Both the position numbers and the translations under genes were made by a program. From NCBI GenBank assembly GCA_018292915.2, contig JACVVK020000390.1, forward strand, positions 586,001 through 650,000: a stretch of DNA of 64,000 nt. Reading direction: 5' to 3'. Positions 43,757 through 56,197 of the stretch are shown here, in pieces (position 1 is the stretch's first letter; every line of letters begins with the position of its first letter). Source of the stretch: Batillaria attramentaria. Lineage: Eukaryota > Mollusca > Gastropoda > Batillariidae. The notes beneath the pieces are model-generated. The model was not told the origin of the DNA. It made no database searches and saw only the letters and a program-made list of their open reading frames with translations.

Positions 43757-43941
43757 CGGGAGCCGGGATAGCCGAACGGCAGAGCGTTAGACTTTCAATG
43801 CTCGGGTTGTGAGTTCGAATCCCGGCTAGGGCCAGGCCAGATAATTTGTTCAGGCCTTTTTCTCGTTGCCCCGTCTTTGATATCACCCCTTATGTGGTGG
43901 AAAAGGACGTTACACACCCACTCTCCCGCCCACTCACCCAC
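43757..43941 (+). mobile_element. SINE1, full length
   Basis: The head GGGAGCCGGGATAGCCGAAC, the B box GAGTTCGAATCC, the body TCGTTGCCCCGTCTTTGATA and the tail GTGGAAAAGGACGTTACAC are all present, with a CACCC end. It directly follows the SINE2 head. Confidence 0.93.
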
Positions 43942-44560
43942 CCTCTTGCCAACACCTGCATCCTGCGGCTGAACTCCGTCGGTGGCACGTCCACACTGAT
44001 TCAACAAGGGCAATGCATAATTCATTTCCCTGCCTAATTCATTTATATTGACATTATTGTAATATGCTGTTCGTTTCCTGCAAGTATTCCCCCCCCCCTT
44101 CCTCCGTATAGTGACGCTTGCTTTGCATGCTGCTTGTTTTTGTCGCATCAGAAAAAACGTCCATAAGGGATTTCCCATCAAGCCATCCGGGCAGGAAAAC
44201 AATGCAATATAATGTCGAGGGTATGTCCCTGCCAGAAAGTGCTATCGGTACAGACAGAAAGAAGAGAGATGGTATCTTCTGGCAGGGAACCATCGACTAT
44301 CATGATCTTTCCAGTGCACATCTTCAAACACGCTTTGCTGTGAAACAGTGCGGGCTGTGGAAGTATTTCTGACACATTTCGTGACAAAGCTGGTGGTACG
44401 TGCCAATCTGCCACCTAGCTACAGCGAAGCACTCTCAGGCACACGTGGACATTTTTGTTCCATAACATAAACACTGCTAACAGGCCCTCTGGTTTGATGT
44501 TTTTATTGTTTGGGAATCGCCAAGTGTCAGTTGTTGTATCCCGACTGAGTAGGTTTGTGT

Positions 44561-44561
<1 letters not shown>

Positions 44562-44602
<41 letters not shown>

Positions 44603-44708
44603 GGGGGGGGGGGGTGTTTGGGAGGTTAACGTCCTTTTCCACCAAGTATGGGTGATATCAAAGACGGGGAAACGCGAAAAAATATCTGGCCCCAGCCGGG
44701 GGCGTGTG

Positions 44709-44765
<57 letters not shown>
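44562..44765 (-). repeat. SINE1 fragment between two (GA)n tracts
   Basis: (GA)n at 44562-44598, a head-truncated SINE1 (44600-44702, ending GGCCCCAGCCGGGGG), and (GA)n at 44711-44761. The SINE appears to have landed in a GA microsatellite, or the tract expanded on both sides. Confidence 0.85.
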
Positions 44766-44766
<1 letters not shown>

Positions 44767-45010
44767 CTGTATACCAGACAAAAGCTTTAAGCTCCATGGA
44801 CTAGACAAGGCGTTTAGGCCCTTCTTCAAGACGGCAGACACTGCACTGACGTAGTCAGTATAAGGGTTACTGTACAGATATGGCCTTCCGGCACGAGACA
44901 ATGAATTTATTCAATAAAACGTTACGTCCCGGCTGTCTGCGCGACAAATAAACTATTGTTTTGTATGCTTTGCGTCTTTGGAAAGTGATAGCCAGGTAAG
45001 AATCATTCTA

Positions 45011-45433
45011 CAGCCTTCACAAAAAGTTAAGGACCACTTGCAAATATCATTCAACTTTTGTCGTGGTGGCATGCTGGTGTAGTGCTGAACATCGCTGAAA
45101 CGGCGGCTTATGTAGGCAAACAAATGAGCACAGTTCATAACCAGGATGCATACTTTGACCTGCATCTCATTTTTGCCGCGCAGAAAGCCCCAGGTATCGC
45201 TCACTGAACACTGAAACTCGGTCTAGTTTTGCCGAAATTGCAGATTTTCAAACGCGCCAAGCATGCTGTGTGACGCGCACGTGCCATCCACACAGTGGTC
45301 GCCATGTTCACTAATTACCCCTTAACCTTGCTACCGAATTTTACGGGAAAAATCTTATTCGTTTATTTTTTTTCTGATTTATTGAAACTGTCACCCATTA
45401 TGTTGACTGGTCCTTAACTTTTTGTGAAGACTG
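45011..45433 (-). mobile_element. Tc1/mariner-like MITE, copy 1
   Basis: Flanked by TA on both sides, the ends are CAGCCTTCACAAAAAGTTAA and, inverted, CAGTCTTCACAAAAAGTTAA, continuing GGACCA. The length is 423 bp, the same as the inverted copy at 51084-51506. Terminal CAG, TA duplication and about 27-bp inverted repeats fit the IS630/Tc1/mariner group. No transposase is present. Confidence 0.9.
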
Positions 45434-46279
45434 TATTTAACACAAAGCAGTCAGACAATTGCAAGTTTCGGAAATGCGCACACACTTTCTGCCAAGATTA
45501 AGAGCAAACTCGAACCCATACTCAGAAAAACCACACTGGTATACAATATGATATTGCGACCATACTCCCGTTGGTCACATGGTCTTTGTTTGTCCGACAT
45601 TTTGGGCGGAGTTTCGCTATTTCCAAATATGTTCCGTCGCTCACGACAATTGCCTTGCTAGACACGTATGAATAATTTTACTTCACCGCGTCCCTTATTT
45701 GCAAGAACAAGACGATCGAATCGGAAATACGATTACATCAAACACTGAACTGTCTAGACGGCACTATGGAGGATATGATTTGATTGGACGACACGACTAG
45801 GCCCGTGACCCAACTTTCTAACGAACGATTTGATTGAAGTGTACTTTTCCTTTGACCGTGCGATATCTTTTAATGTTTTGCACGCTCTCGGCATTTCTTT
45901 CCACTAATCCGCTTTATCCATGGCTGTCGATGAATGACTCCTGTCTGATCAAACAGGAAAAACAGATCATTTTCTAATCCGATTGCAGGTTCTGTGGGCA
46001 GCGTTTCACGCAAGCTGCGCAAACATCAAAGAAATTAATATCCAGATCTTTCCAAAATGCACAGCACTGGTGACAATTGGAACGTCACTGAAAAACAAAC
46101 CCAACCCAAACAACACACACACACACACACACACACATCCATGTCTTTTGTGTGATGTGGGAACATTCGTCCTACGAATCGTTGATGTAATAAAGGAACA
46201 TGCCTTAAATTATGCGTCTTTTCAAATTTGCGTTATATTTCCTGAGACAGGGTACCTTAAGCCATATTAATATATATCG
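45434..46279. other. Intergenic, nothing recognised
   Basis: It contains a short (CA)n near 46112-46136. Nothing else was seen. Confidence 0.45.
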
Positions 46280-46740
46280 ATCTTTCTTGTAAGTCAAATA
46301 CTTTCAGATATACAGAGGGGTTTTTTTTGGACACAAATTTTTGATGTGATAAAGGAACGTCCAGACTGACACAAACAGTAGGTGTACTCTGGGAACCGAG
46401 CAGACACAAACTGCAGATTCAATCCGGGAACATTGACAATAACACGATAAATCAACTTTTGTAATCCTTTAAACCGAGTTTGTCCTTTACCAACCATGCT
46501 GAAAACGTTTTCATATAGTGATTTTCCTTGTATGTGGAAGGCTATAGGATATACAGAGGGGTGCATGTTGGACACAAATTGTTGATGTGATGAGGGAACA
46601 TTCACGCAGACACAAACAGGAGGTTTAATCTGGGAACCGACCAGACACAAACTGAAAGTTCAATTTGGGAACCTAGACTATGGATCGATAAATTATCTTT
46701 GTAATGCTTAAACTCGAATGTTTCATGACCAACCATGTTG
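46280..46740. repeat. Tandem duplication, about 255-bp unit x2
   Basis: Both units contain ATACAGAGGGGT, GGACACAAATT, TTGATGTGAT, CTGGGAACCGA and CAGACACAAACTG, with TTTGTAAT and ACCAACCATG at the end. A weak half unit precedes them near 46155. Divergence is moderate. Confidence 0.85.
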
Positions 46741-47779
46741 GAAACATTAAAAATCATGTGTCATAAGTGGACACCAGCAATAGGTTATGCATTCACCATC
46801 AAATTATTGTTGACAAATCACAGTGGTAAAGGCGTACCATCCAAGATACCTATACAGGTGCGAATTGACAACCTGCATTTGGTCGGCTGGTTTGCAGATT
46901 GGTTGGCTGGATTGATGAATGGTTGACTGTTTGGTTGAAGTTTTAATATCGCTCGCCGAAAACATGGAGACGGCTCATTGGGCGATGGCTTAAGCGTTGT
47001 GTATTGTGTAGGCTTTTAGCTCTGCCCAGCCCCGCTTTGTCCAGCCCGATCATGTAATTACAGCCTTTCAGCACGAGTCCCACGCGCCTATTACCTAGGT
47101 GCGTAGTGCCGCGGGGGAGGGGAGGTGGGTTGGATAACTGCCGTACTGAAAAGATGTTTAAACTAGTCATGTACTGCCTTTTTTTCGGTTTTACCAGAGA
47201 GAGAGAGAGAGAGAGAGAGACTCTGGCTACAGAGAAAGAGAGAGGGGCGGCATTGACGAATAAACAAAAGATAGTTTCTTTTAGGGTGAGGTGAGTGTGT
47301 GTGGGGGGGGGGGGGGCGGTCTACTGACGAGAGAGAGAGAGAGTACTTTCTTTCGATGGAGCGTAGTGGTGGTGTTCATGGTAACGTTCTCACTCGGCCA
47401 TGAGAAAGTCTCACATAACTGTCACCAGGGCCCGCAGGTAAAAGTCGAGGTAAGGGATTTTAGCCCCGGGTTAAGGCCTAACCTCAAACTAAACTGACTC
47501 TAGGGTTAAATATTCTTTGCTGTTTTGTTTTAAATCAGAAGGGGGTCCATTCCGGCAAAGTGAATATGCCGTTATAAAAGAATTTTTCTTCTTTCTTCGC
47601 TTCCTTTTTTAAAATTTGATTTTATTTTTGGGTCTCTTTTGTCTTACTCTGGGTTAGGCCAGTAGTCGTGGGTTAGATTAACCTCGAGTTTTACATGCAG
47701 GCTCAGGGTAATAACTGAAGTAACGGCCAAAACTGGTTCAAATGCAAGAAAAGGGAATAGAACATATTTTGTAGAATAG
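46741..47779. other. Intergenic, nothing recognised
   Basis: GA microsatellites occur at 47195-47220 and 47325-47343. No exons were seen. Confidence 0.45.
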
Positions 47780-49060
47780 CGTAATTTTCGAAATAAAGTA
47801 CCGATCCTACCCATCTTTCTCTCCGCCGCCGCGCCGTGCACCCGGCAGTCAATCTATGTATCTGGCGACTCCAACTTGTAACCTCTTTCTACGTACCTCT
47901 GACGCCAGATGCCACCTTGTGTCTTACATCATGACATTCAGAATGGATTCCCCTACACCACTATGACCGTTTCATGCCGACTGAAAGTCATCAGGCAAAT
48001 TCTCCCGTTTGCTACCGCAGTGAAGCCATTTCACCGAATACAGTATCTGTGCCGTTAAACCTTATTTTCCACTACTCCGACGGCTACACTATACTGATGT
48101 TATATACCATTAGATTCTCTAAGCGGCTGAACGGCACGTTTTCCTCTGATATACTTTTTATCCCGACTTCATCAATATCCCCGCGGCAGTCAGTCTGTGT
48201 ATTTGCCGACTCCCAACTTCTAACCTCTATCTAAGTACCTCTGACGGCTGACACCACATCATTACATTTAGCTTGCATTTCTCTACACTACTATTACCGT
48301 TTCATACCGGCTGAAAGCCATCAGACAAATTCTCCCGTTTGCTACCGCATTGATCAGCTATTACACTGAATCCAGTATCTGTTCCTTTAAACCTTATTTT
48401 CCACTACTCCGACGGCTACACTATACTGATGTTATATGCCATTAGATTCAGCAGTCAATTCTCGTTGTGCATCACTAGATGACTAAACGGCTCTACGACC
48501 AGTTATCCTAAAATACCCCCCCCCCCCCCCGATCCTACCCATAATTATCCCCGCCGTTGTGCACCCGGCAGTCAGTCTTATGTATTTGCCGACTACCAAC
48601 TTCTAACCTCTTCCTACATACTTCTGACGACTGGCACCATCTTGTGTCCTATACCATGACATTCAGCATGGGTTCCCCTACACTACTATGGCCGTTTCAT
48701 GCCGGCTGAAAGCCACCAAATAAATTTTTCGCGTTTGATACCGCACTGATCAGCCATTTGAAAATGTTCAGCCCACCAAATTTGGATAGGTTCAGCCAAC
48801 CAAATTTGAAAAATAAATGCAATTCTAAATTCCGAAATTTAAATAGCTGACTGTCCCTTCGCACAACGTGATTGTAATGTGTTTACGTCCAATGTGTGAG
48901 AGAATGCGTGTGATTCACGTGAGCGTGCGTGGTGGGTTCAGTTCACGGTGCTTTGAGCCAATTCACGAAATTGGGTAAAGCGCCTATACAATACTCATTA
49001 TTATTATTATTATTCTTTCACGGAACCCAGTACCTGTTTCTTTAAACCTTATTTTCCAGG
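47780..49060. repeat. Satellite-like array, about 350-bp unit x3, with SINE2
   Basis: Units repeat CACCCGGCAGTCAGTCT, CGACTACCAACTTCTAACCT, TTTCATGCCGGCTGAAAGCC, CCGTTTGCTACCGCA, CCTTATTTTCCACTACTCCG and ATGTTATATACCATTAGATT. The third unit is split by a 5'-truncated SINE2, after which CCTTATTTTCCA resumes at 49046. Confidence 0.88.
48757..49015 (+). mobile_element. SINE2, 5' truncated
   Basis: It starts at AAAATGTTCAGCCCACCAAA, with that phrase duplicated, and runs to an (ATT)n tail. It is inserted in the satellite unit. Confidence 0.9.
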
Positions 49061-49187
49061 GCCAGGACCAAAGCTCTCTCTCTCTCTCTCTCTCTCTCTT
49101 AAGACCCCAGCAATGAGCGGCCACACATATAATTTTATCTGTGTGCCGTAAAATCCACACTCCACAAGTGGTATCTGAAGCAGACGA

Positions 49188-49357
49188 GTGGGTGAGGTGT
49201 GGGGGGTTGGGGGTTTAACGTCCTTTTCCGCCACATACTGGTTATATCAAAGACGGAGCAACGATGAAAAATCAGCACAAATATTTGGTCCCAGCCGGGA
49301 TACGAATTCACGACCCGAGCATTAGAAGTCCAACGCTCTACCATTCGGCCACCCCGA
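49188..49357 (-). mobile_element. SINE1 with 10-bp target duplication
   Basis: AAGCAGACGA occurs at 49178-49187 and 49358-49367. The body and head are complete on the complement, up to GGGGTGGCCGAATGGTAGAG. A (CT)n tract at 49074-49100 lies just upstream. Confidence 0.94.
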
Positions 49358-49367
49358 AAGCAGACGA

Positions 49368-51083
49368 TAATAAGTCCAATTAGTGCCTTTTGCACACGAG
49401 AAGGTCACATAGCCGCTTTGAGTACTGCTTCCGAGACCACAAAAAGAAGGCTTAGGAGCCGCCATGGTTCAAAAGAAAATTCTACTCTGAAAAGGACGAT
49501 ACTTCTCGCAACACGTCACGACTCTTACATCAACATTCACTTTATGCCGAGTCCTTCGTTTATGTACACTGTACAGCCCATGCCCCATTCAAGTTTCCAA
49601 AAAAACTGACGAATGTACACGTGCTGTTTTTGCTGATTTTATCCCCCCCCCCCCCCCCCACGCGCGCCAACGGGTTTGCTGATACGATCTTGATTGCACG
49701 AGAGTATCGCACGGTGTTTTGCGGAACAAAACTGCTCCCCGTTGCTGAACGCCGAGTCCGGTCGGTCCAAATGGTGTGAGGACGTTCGAAGAAGAGCTCA
49801 GCTGAAATGATTAGACAGAATATGCGTCTGCGGTAGGCCGGTAGTCGTGTTGAAATGAGAAAACAAAAAGTTTAGTAAGGACATCATGTGAAACATAGGC
49901 ACGTGTCCTACTAACGCCTGTAGGGGTGAGATGCGGGTGTTTGCTGATTAGCTATTATATTGATCCATGGCGTGTCGCAGCTATTCAGGGCCAATGCAAG
50001 TCTTCACACCTTTCGAGACTGGTGCCGATAGGAATGGGTCAGGGAGTCTTTACCTTTGTTACCGCTTTTCCTGATTAGCTGATAATCGACCTAAACCGGG
50101 TACATTGTTTTAATTAACAGAGAGAGAGAGAGAGAGAGCACCCAGTATCCATTTCTGGGTTGTGACGTGTATACACTGGGCCCGCTTGCTAAAAACTAAT
50201 AAGGTCAACGTGATATATGCCCGCTGGCGCGTGCCGTTTACACTTCTTCACATGTCCCTGGTGTCTGCTACGCGTAACCAACCCGGGGTATTGGAAGCTC
50301 CAAGCCACCCTGGCGCCGCGAGCGTGTCCCGTCTTCGGGGTGTCTGCTGCGGGGTATTGGACGTTTCACACCACTGCGATACATGACTGCGAGCGGCGCA
50401 GGTGGTGAAGTATTCTCGGAAGTATTAATCCACAAAGAGTGAAAAGACCTCCTTACTTTTTTGTTGTTAAACAAGAAGCCTAAAATTTGTCACGCACCAC
50501 ACAGTTAACTGAAGTAAATAAGTTAAAGATTCGTAACTATCAAAGTAACGACTTAAGGGTAATTAAACAAACAGTGCGATACACAACAAGAAAGTGGAGA
50601 AAACTCATATGCGAGGTGAGGTTTTGTGTACAATGTTTGCTTCCTTGGTCAGTTACCATCTCAGCCCCCCCCCCCCCCCCCGGCCCCTAAGTTACCAAAC
50701 ACCATGACACCAAGGTGTTTCAGATATATTTGTTTAGTCCGTGCTGTTCAACGGTCGCAGCTGCTCGTACGCCATGATACCTAAATCGTTTAAGAAGGAT
50801 TTTTCCTTCCATTCTTCTCTTCCTTTTTTATTTTTGTTTTTGTTGGTTTCTTTCATCCATCCTTCACCATTTTCCGACTTCTTTTTATTCATTCGCATGT
50901 TTACAATGCGCATTTCATAATAATAATAATAATAATGCGTCAGGTACAAGCTGTGCCGTCAGCTGCTTATCCTTTTTTTGTTAACGTGTACACGCACATT
51001 TTTTATCAGTGAAAAAAAAATTATTGCAGGACGAAAATTTATATATTTAACACTTAATGAGCACAAATAAGCTTTAGCTTATA
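49368..51083. other. Intergenic, nothing recognised
   Basis: It holds C-runs at 49645-49660 and 50666-50681 and a short (GA)n at 50119-50139. CGTGTCCCGTCTTCGGGGTG near 50324 repeats phrases of GGGGTATTGGA-type sequence nearby. No exon is supported. Confidence 0.45.
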
Positions 51084-51506
51084 CAGTCTTCACAAAAAGT
51101 TAAGGACCAGTCAACATAATGGGTGACAGTTTCAATAAATCAAAAAAAAATAAACGAATAAGATTTTTCCCGTAAAATTCGGTAGCAAGGTTAAGGGGTA
51201 ATTAGTGAACATGGCGACCACTGTGTGGATGGCACGTGCGCGTCACACAGCATGCTTGGCGCGTTTGAAAATCTGCAATTCCGGCAAAACTAGACGGAGT
51301 TTCAGTGTTCAATGAGTGATACCTGGGGCTTTCTGCACGGAAAAAATGAGATGCAGGTCAAAGAATGCATCCCTGGTTATGAACTGTGCTCATTTGTTTG
51401 CCTACATAAGCTGCTGTTTCAGCGATGTTCAGCACTACACCAGCATGCCACCACGACAAAAGTTGAATGATATTTGCAAGTGGTCCTTAACTTTTTGTGA
51501 AGGCTG
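51084..51506 (+). mobile_element. Tc1/mariner-like MITE, copy 2
   Basis: TA-flanked, 423 bp, CAGTCTTCACAAAAAGTTAA end. It is the reverse complement of 45011-45433, with scattered substitutions and no length change by eye. The conserved open frame ending KWSLTFCEGC, seen in both copies, is explained by sequence similarity and is not a known transposase. Confidence 0.9.
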
Positions 51507-51834
51507 TAGTAACGCTCAGGGTGAAACAAACACAGTGTAACGGTATTGCAATGGCAGACTAAATTAATCCTAAAATCTCATTAATCAATACTAGAGAGAG
51601 AGCGGGGGGGGGGGGGTGTCTGTGTAGGTTGACAAAAAGATAAATACATGTATACATATAAAAAGATAAAACAAAATAAAAAGAAATAAAGATCCCCCAA
51701 AAGCAAGAAATAAAAAAAATAAAAAAGATTAAAATTTCCTATGGTCTACACTAGACACAGTTAAGGAAGTATCAGTAAGCAGACAAAATTACTCCTAAAA
51801 TCTGATAAATTTACACAACAGAGAGAGAGAGAGA
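51507..51834. other. Intergenic A-rich stretch
   Basis: Short G-run and GA runs with A-rich DNA. Two similar phrases (GACTAAATTAATCCTAAAAT and GACAAAATTACTCCTAAAAT) suggest a diverged local repeat. Confidence 0.5.
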
Positions 51835-52318
51835 GAGTGGTGTTGCCAGGAGTTTTTTTGTTGGGCGATTTAGCCAAAACAGCCATGAAAGTTTCGGCTT
51901 TTTACAGAAAGTTTCGGCTCTCTCTGCCGAAGCAGTTTCACAAGTTTTTCGACTAGATTCCCTACTGTTACGTTCTCCCTCCACCTCCATGAATTAAAGA
52001 TGTTCTGTAGATATATATTCCGCAATAAAACAAGTCTTTGGAGTAAAATAACAAAATTGAACAAACTTCATTTCCTTGAACTTTAGAATGCTGTCTACCA
52101 AACATTCAGCACAAATCCAAGAAAAAGTGGGACTTTGAGTGTGACTGTCCCTTGGAAATTAGTCCAGCCAGCACAGGAATCTCACAGAAACGGACATAAT
52201 CGAGCCGATTCACTCGTGAAAACTTCGGCTCGGCCAGCCGACATGACAGATTATCGGCTTTTTTAAAATAAAAAAAATTCGGCTTTTAGCCGAGATCCGT
52301 CCCCAAACGACATCCCTG
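51835..52318. mobile_element. hAT-like MITE, copy 2
   Basis: This matches 11359-11730 in order, including ATGAAAGTTTCGGCTTTTTA, CTCCCTCCACCTCCATGAAT, GGAAATTAGTCCA, GACATGACAGATTATCGGCT and AACGACATCCCTG. It is about 110 bp longer because of a segment (about 52017-52150) absent from copy 1. It lies inside a (GA)n tract. The first base of the terminal CAG has changed. Confidence 0.72.
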
Positions 52319-52350
<32 letters not shown>

Positions 52351-54990
52351 GTACTCACAAAAAAAATAAATAAAAACGTGATGGTGTGGAGTGGGGTTTG
52401 CAGGCGCACAAATGTGGTAGTGAGGGAGTCAACGCATGGTTTTATACAAAACAGTTTTTAATACCACTATAAGGAGCGGTGTACTATGTTGGTATTCTGG
52501 TGCAGCGTGGTTGCAGTGAAGGCTAGATGGCAAAGATCGTAGATGGACAGAGCAGAATCGAACATTCGCAGGGCTGAATTGGGACTGTGCCCCGCGGCGT
52601 GGGGCTGGGGTACTTATAGGGAGATCACGTGCAAACCATCAAAGCAACCCTAGGGTGCGTAGCTGGAGGAGAGTAGATTCACGGCTAGAGGGGAGAATCT
52701 GTGTTTGTCAGCACATGGAAAACTGATGATAGCGGGCGTACTATAGCAGCTAGAACTTTCAAACAAACGGCAGCTAAAAGGCCTGAACAATACTTCAAAA
52801 TGGCATACGTTTGGAACATCACAGAGATTTTCCTATCACCGATTGAAGAGCGTAAAGCCAGGGACCACGCACTGAATTGAAAATGGCAAAATGCACCCGT
52901 AAAACTATGAAACAGCGCTAAAAACAAAACATGATTAGAAAGTAAAAACTCTCCTGAAACTACTACAGTTTACAGGGTAGTGCTAGGTTGAACGACTGTG
53001 GAGTATTTAGCACTAAAAGGACACAAACAAACACAGCTAATTGGCACATGTGCCACCGTGGATCTACACACTGCGCGCGTGCCTGACTGGGCACGCGGCG
53101 GCTCGTGGCATAGCGCTGGCCAGAGAACAGAGGGGGTAGTGGGGCCAGAGACCAAAATAGTGGCCGAGCGGGTGGGAACCACTCGGCTAAAAATAATAAA
53201 TAATAATAATAATCGCTGGGCTGCGCTAGACACTGTTAAGGAAGTATCAATATCTGTATTTTCTGGTAGAAACAGTTCTTGCCAGTAACCAATGTTTTTG
53301 AAGACATTCTTTCTTCCGAATGACCCGGCGCACATGGCGTATGGCAAGGACTGAAGTTATCCAACAGAAACAAAATCCACGTTTCGAGCATGCGCATCGA
53401 AGGCATTTCCCCAAGTTTAAATAGATTGCCGAGTAAGCTCGTCCACGCTCTGGCAACTCCCGCGTCACGGGTCTGCCTTCAAACGTTAGGAACAAGAGGA
53501 CAAAAGGGGCTGTTTCGCAGATCAAAGGCGCCGCTACAGAGGGGCGGAGCATCAACTCCCGCGCCACACCCGTGCTGTAAGAGGCGAGGGGACATGGCGG
53601 CTCTCAGACGATGAGATCAAAAGGAAGTGGGCGGAGCTTCAGTTCCCCTGAGACAGAGCGCGCACCCACTTCAGGGCTGCCGTGACTGCTTGACAACAGA
53701 GACAACGATTAAGCGGGTATTCCTTCTTGGCGGCCGGGACAGGTAGCCATACCGGAGATCGATCTGGCCTGTTTTAGCGGCTCCAACGCATAGTGACGGA
53801 GGAGACCAAATGACCGGCTGAGTACAATAATGTTTTAAACCGGGCACTTGCCTTTTGCTAGAAAGCCAGTAAAGATTTGACATGTTTTATAGTTTAGCTG
53901 TTATTTCCCATCAAGCCGAGTATTTTGATCCAAGATGCAAATCAACACCGAGCTTTACCTCAGTAAAGGCAATTTTTCCGCGAAAAAGCAGCCGTCAATT
54001 CCCCCTAGGGCCTAGGTATAGGTAGCATGACGCTTTCACTGTCACTTCGCGGAAAAAACGCGGTTTTTTTTTTTTTTTTTTTTTTGGGGGGGGGGGGGAT
54101 TTCTAACCTCGGCCTGTGCTGCTGTTTCTGCAAAGACTTCTATAATTTATACATAAAAAGAAAGGACACTGTCTCCTCTTTTCAACCATTGTATTTGTAT
54201 ATTTGTGTTGGCCGAGCCTCCCCCCCCCCCACCCCCGGGTCCTTCCCATTTCTGTCTTTCGGGGATCACAGTAAAAAGGGGGTTTTGTCGGAAATGCTCG
54301 TCCACTGGCCTTAAACTGGAAAAGGGAACACAAAAATACGCGGTACGGATGCTGCTGTACAGCATCTAGTCAATATTAAGTACAGAATGAGGGACAGTGC
54401 AAACAGTGCTATTGTTTGCCACTGCACTTCAAGGGAAGGGTTCACTAAACGGTGCACGTGAAGCGTTGGAATAACCAAAACGACATCCCCGCGTTAAATT
54501 AGTTTGGCGTCGCCTAGAGATTTCACGGGTAAGTGCCAGCTGGCAATTGTGTACTGAGCCACGCGCGCAGGAGAGCGAGTTGTCATGTGAGGCGACATGG
54601 TCCAATTGGCGCTGCTTGATCTGCACTCATCAAATCAACTTTGCTTTGTGCTGCCGTCAGAGTGGACCTTTAGTCTATTGCTCTGGGGCCAGCACCGTGA
54701 GACTATCTCGTGGCCGAGTTAGAAGGTATCTGCATTACACTCCCTAAAAAAAAAAAAAAAAAAAAAAAACAAACGTCAACAAAACAACAACAACCAAAAA
54801 ACCCAACCCAACTCCTTTATAAGAAACCCTCTTTCTCAGCTTTTTCAGTGATCGCACTGAAGAAAGTCAGTTTCAAAAACTGTATTAAGCGCCTGAAGGA
54901 TGAGAGAGTGGGATACGGACCCCCCCCCCCCCCCACCACCCACATTAACCCCCGCAGTTTTTTTTTTGTTTATTTTTTTTTTTTTTGCTG
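52319..54990. other. Intergenic with one CpG-rich promoter-like patch
   Basis: (GA)n at 52319-52346 and a poly-T/poly-G run at 54064-54098. Around 53510-53650 the DNA is CpG-rich with GGGGCGGAGC and GGGCGGAGC GC boxes and GACATGGCGGCTCTC, a YY1-like initiator context. No exon was recognised on either strand, so a promoter is only a possibility. Confidence 0.35.
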
Positions 54991-54995
54991 CAACA

Positions 54996-55442
54996 ACTCT
55001 TTGCCGGCTCCAGTGGTGTTACAGAGGGCTCGGAAGTTGGGGCAATTTTTATTATGCATGATGATGGAGATGACGATGATGGTAAGATGATGCTATGGAG
55101 GTCCGTGTGGTTTTAGGACTGCGGGACAGGGCCGCATTCCACGCTTCCTGTGATAAATAACCCGGCATTAACCAGTCCCGGGAACTACGGCACCTGTGGT
55201 GCCGGCCTTGTAATCATCCACATCATAAGACGTGTCATACCAAGGGAAGCACCCCCAAAGTCGCACCCGTGAAGTGGGTGAATCTCGGCTGTGTGGCAAC
55301 AGCCTCCCCATGGGTCCATAGCACACCCACTCTGGGTAGGAGCCGACCTAGGTAGGAAAAATGCGCTTGCCTCGGCTGGGACTCGAACCCGGGTCTCCCG
55401 ATCCATAGCCCGAAGTGCTAACCACTACACTACGGGGGCCGG
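54996..55442 (-). mobile_element. SINE3, full length with tRNA-like head
   Basis: On the complement the head reads GGCCCCCGTAGTGTAGTGGT, TAGCACTTCGGGCTATGG, with B box GGGTTCGAGTCC. A long unique body passes CCTAGGTCGGCTCCTACCC and GTGTGGCAACAGCC-complement. The other copy is at 39815-40040. No ATT tail is seen here. Confidence 0.8.
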
Positions 55443-55608
55443 TCAACCCCCACAGTTTAAGTAGTTTACAATCGCCAGTAGATTTCACAGGTAAGTGTCA
55501 ATTGCCATGCGTGTAGGATAACGATAAGGTGCGAGTTGTGATGTGAGGGGACACGGTCTACTGGTGCTGAGTGTACTGGTCTGCGCTCAACAAGTCAACC
55601 TCACTTGC

Positions 55609-55656
55609 TATGTAGTGGAAAAGGACGTTAAACCCCCAAACACCCACCCAACTTCA
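55609..55656 (+). mobile_element. SINE1 tail fragment
   Basis: TGTAGTGGAAAAGGACGTTA, AACCCCCAAACACCCACCC only. Confidence 0.8.
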
Positions 55657-56033
55657 CTTGTGTGGCCGCCAGTTTTGGCCGTTACTTTATTGCCCTGGTG
55701 ACAGTTATGTGAAACTTTCTCACGGCCGAGTGAACACCACCACTACGCTCCATCAATAGAAATCTCTCTCTCTCTCTCTCTGTTTCTCTTGTCAGTAGAC
55801 CCCCCCCCCCCCTTCCCAAACACACACAAAGACTCGCCTCACCCTCAAACTATCTTTTGTTAGCTTGTCAATGCCGCCTTACTCTCTTTCTCCGTAGCTA
55901 GACTCTCTCTCTCTCCCTCTCTCACTCCATTGCTAATTGCCTGCTCATTGTTTTAATCACTACTTCCATAATTAGCTCTTCCGTTTTTTTTATTGATTAT
56001 TGTTTGTTAAATGATTAAATCTACGTAAATTAG

Positions 56034-56197
56034 GGGGAGCCGGGGTGGTCGAATGGTAGAGCGTTGGACTTCTAATGCTCGGGTCGTGAGTTCGATCCCG
56101 GCTGGGGCCAAATATTTGTGCTGGCTTTTTCATCGTTGCCCCGTCTTTAATATCACCCTATGTGGTGGAAAAAGACGTTAACCCCCCCCCCCCCCAA
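56034..56197 (+). mobile_element. SINE1, full length, 9-bp target duplication
   Basis: GTAAATTAG occurs at 56025-56033 and 56198-56206. The element runs from GGGGAGCCGGGGTGGTCGAA to a C-run. Its head is close to the 9568 copy. Confidence 0.93.

Noticed and set aside
45011..51506. Shared small protein in the two 423-bp elements
   Set aside because: The similar frames reflect the nucleotide similarity of the MITE copies. No transposase motif (DDE/D) is present and both are too short.
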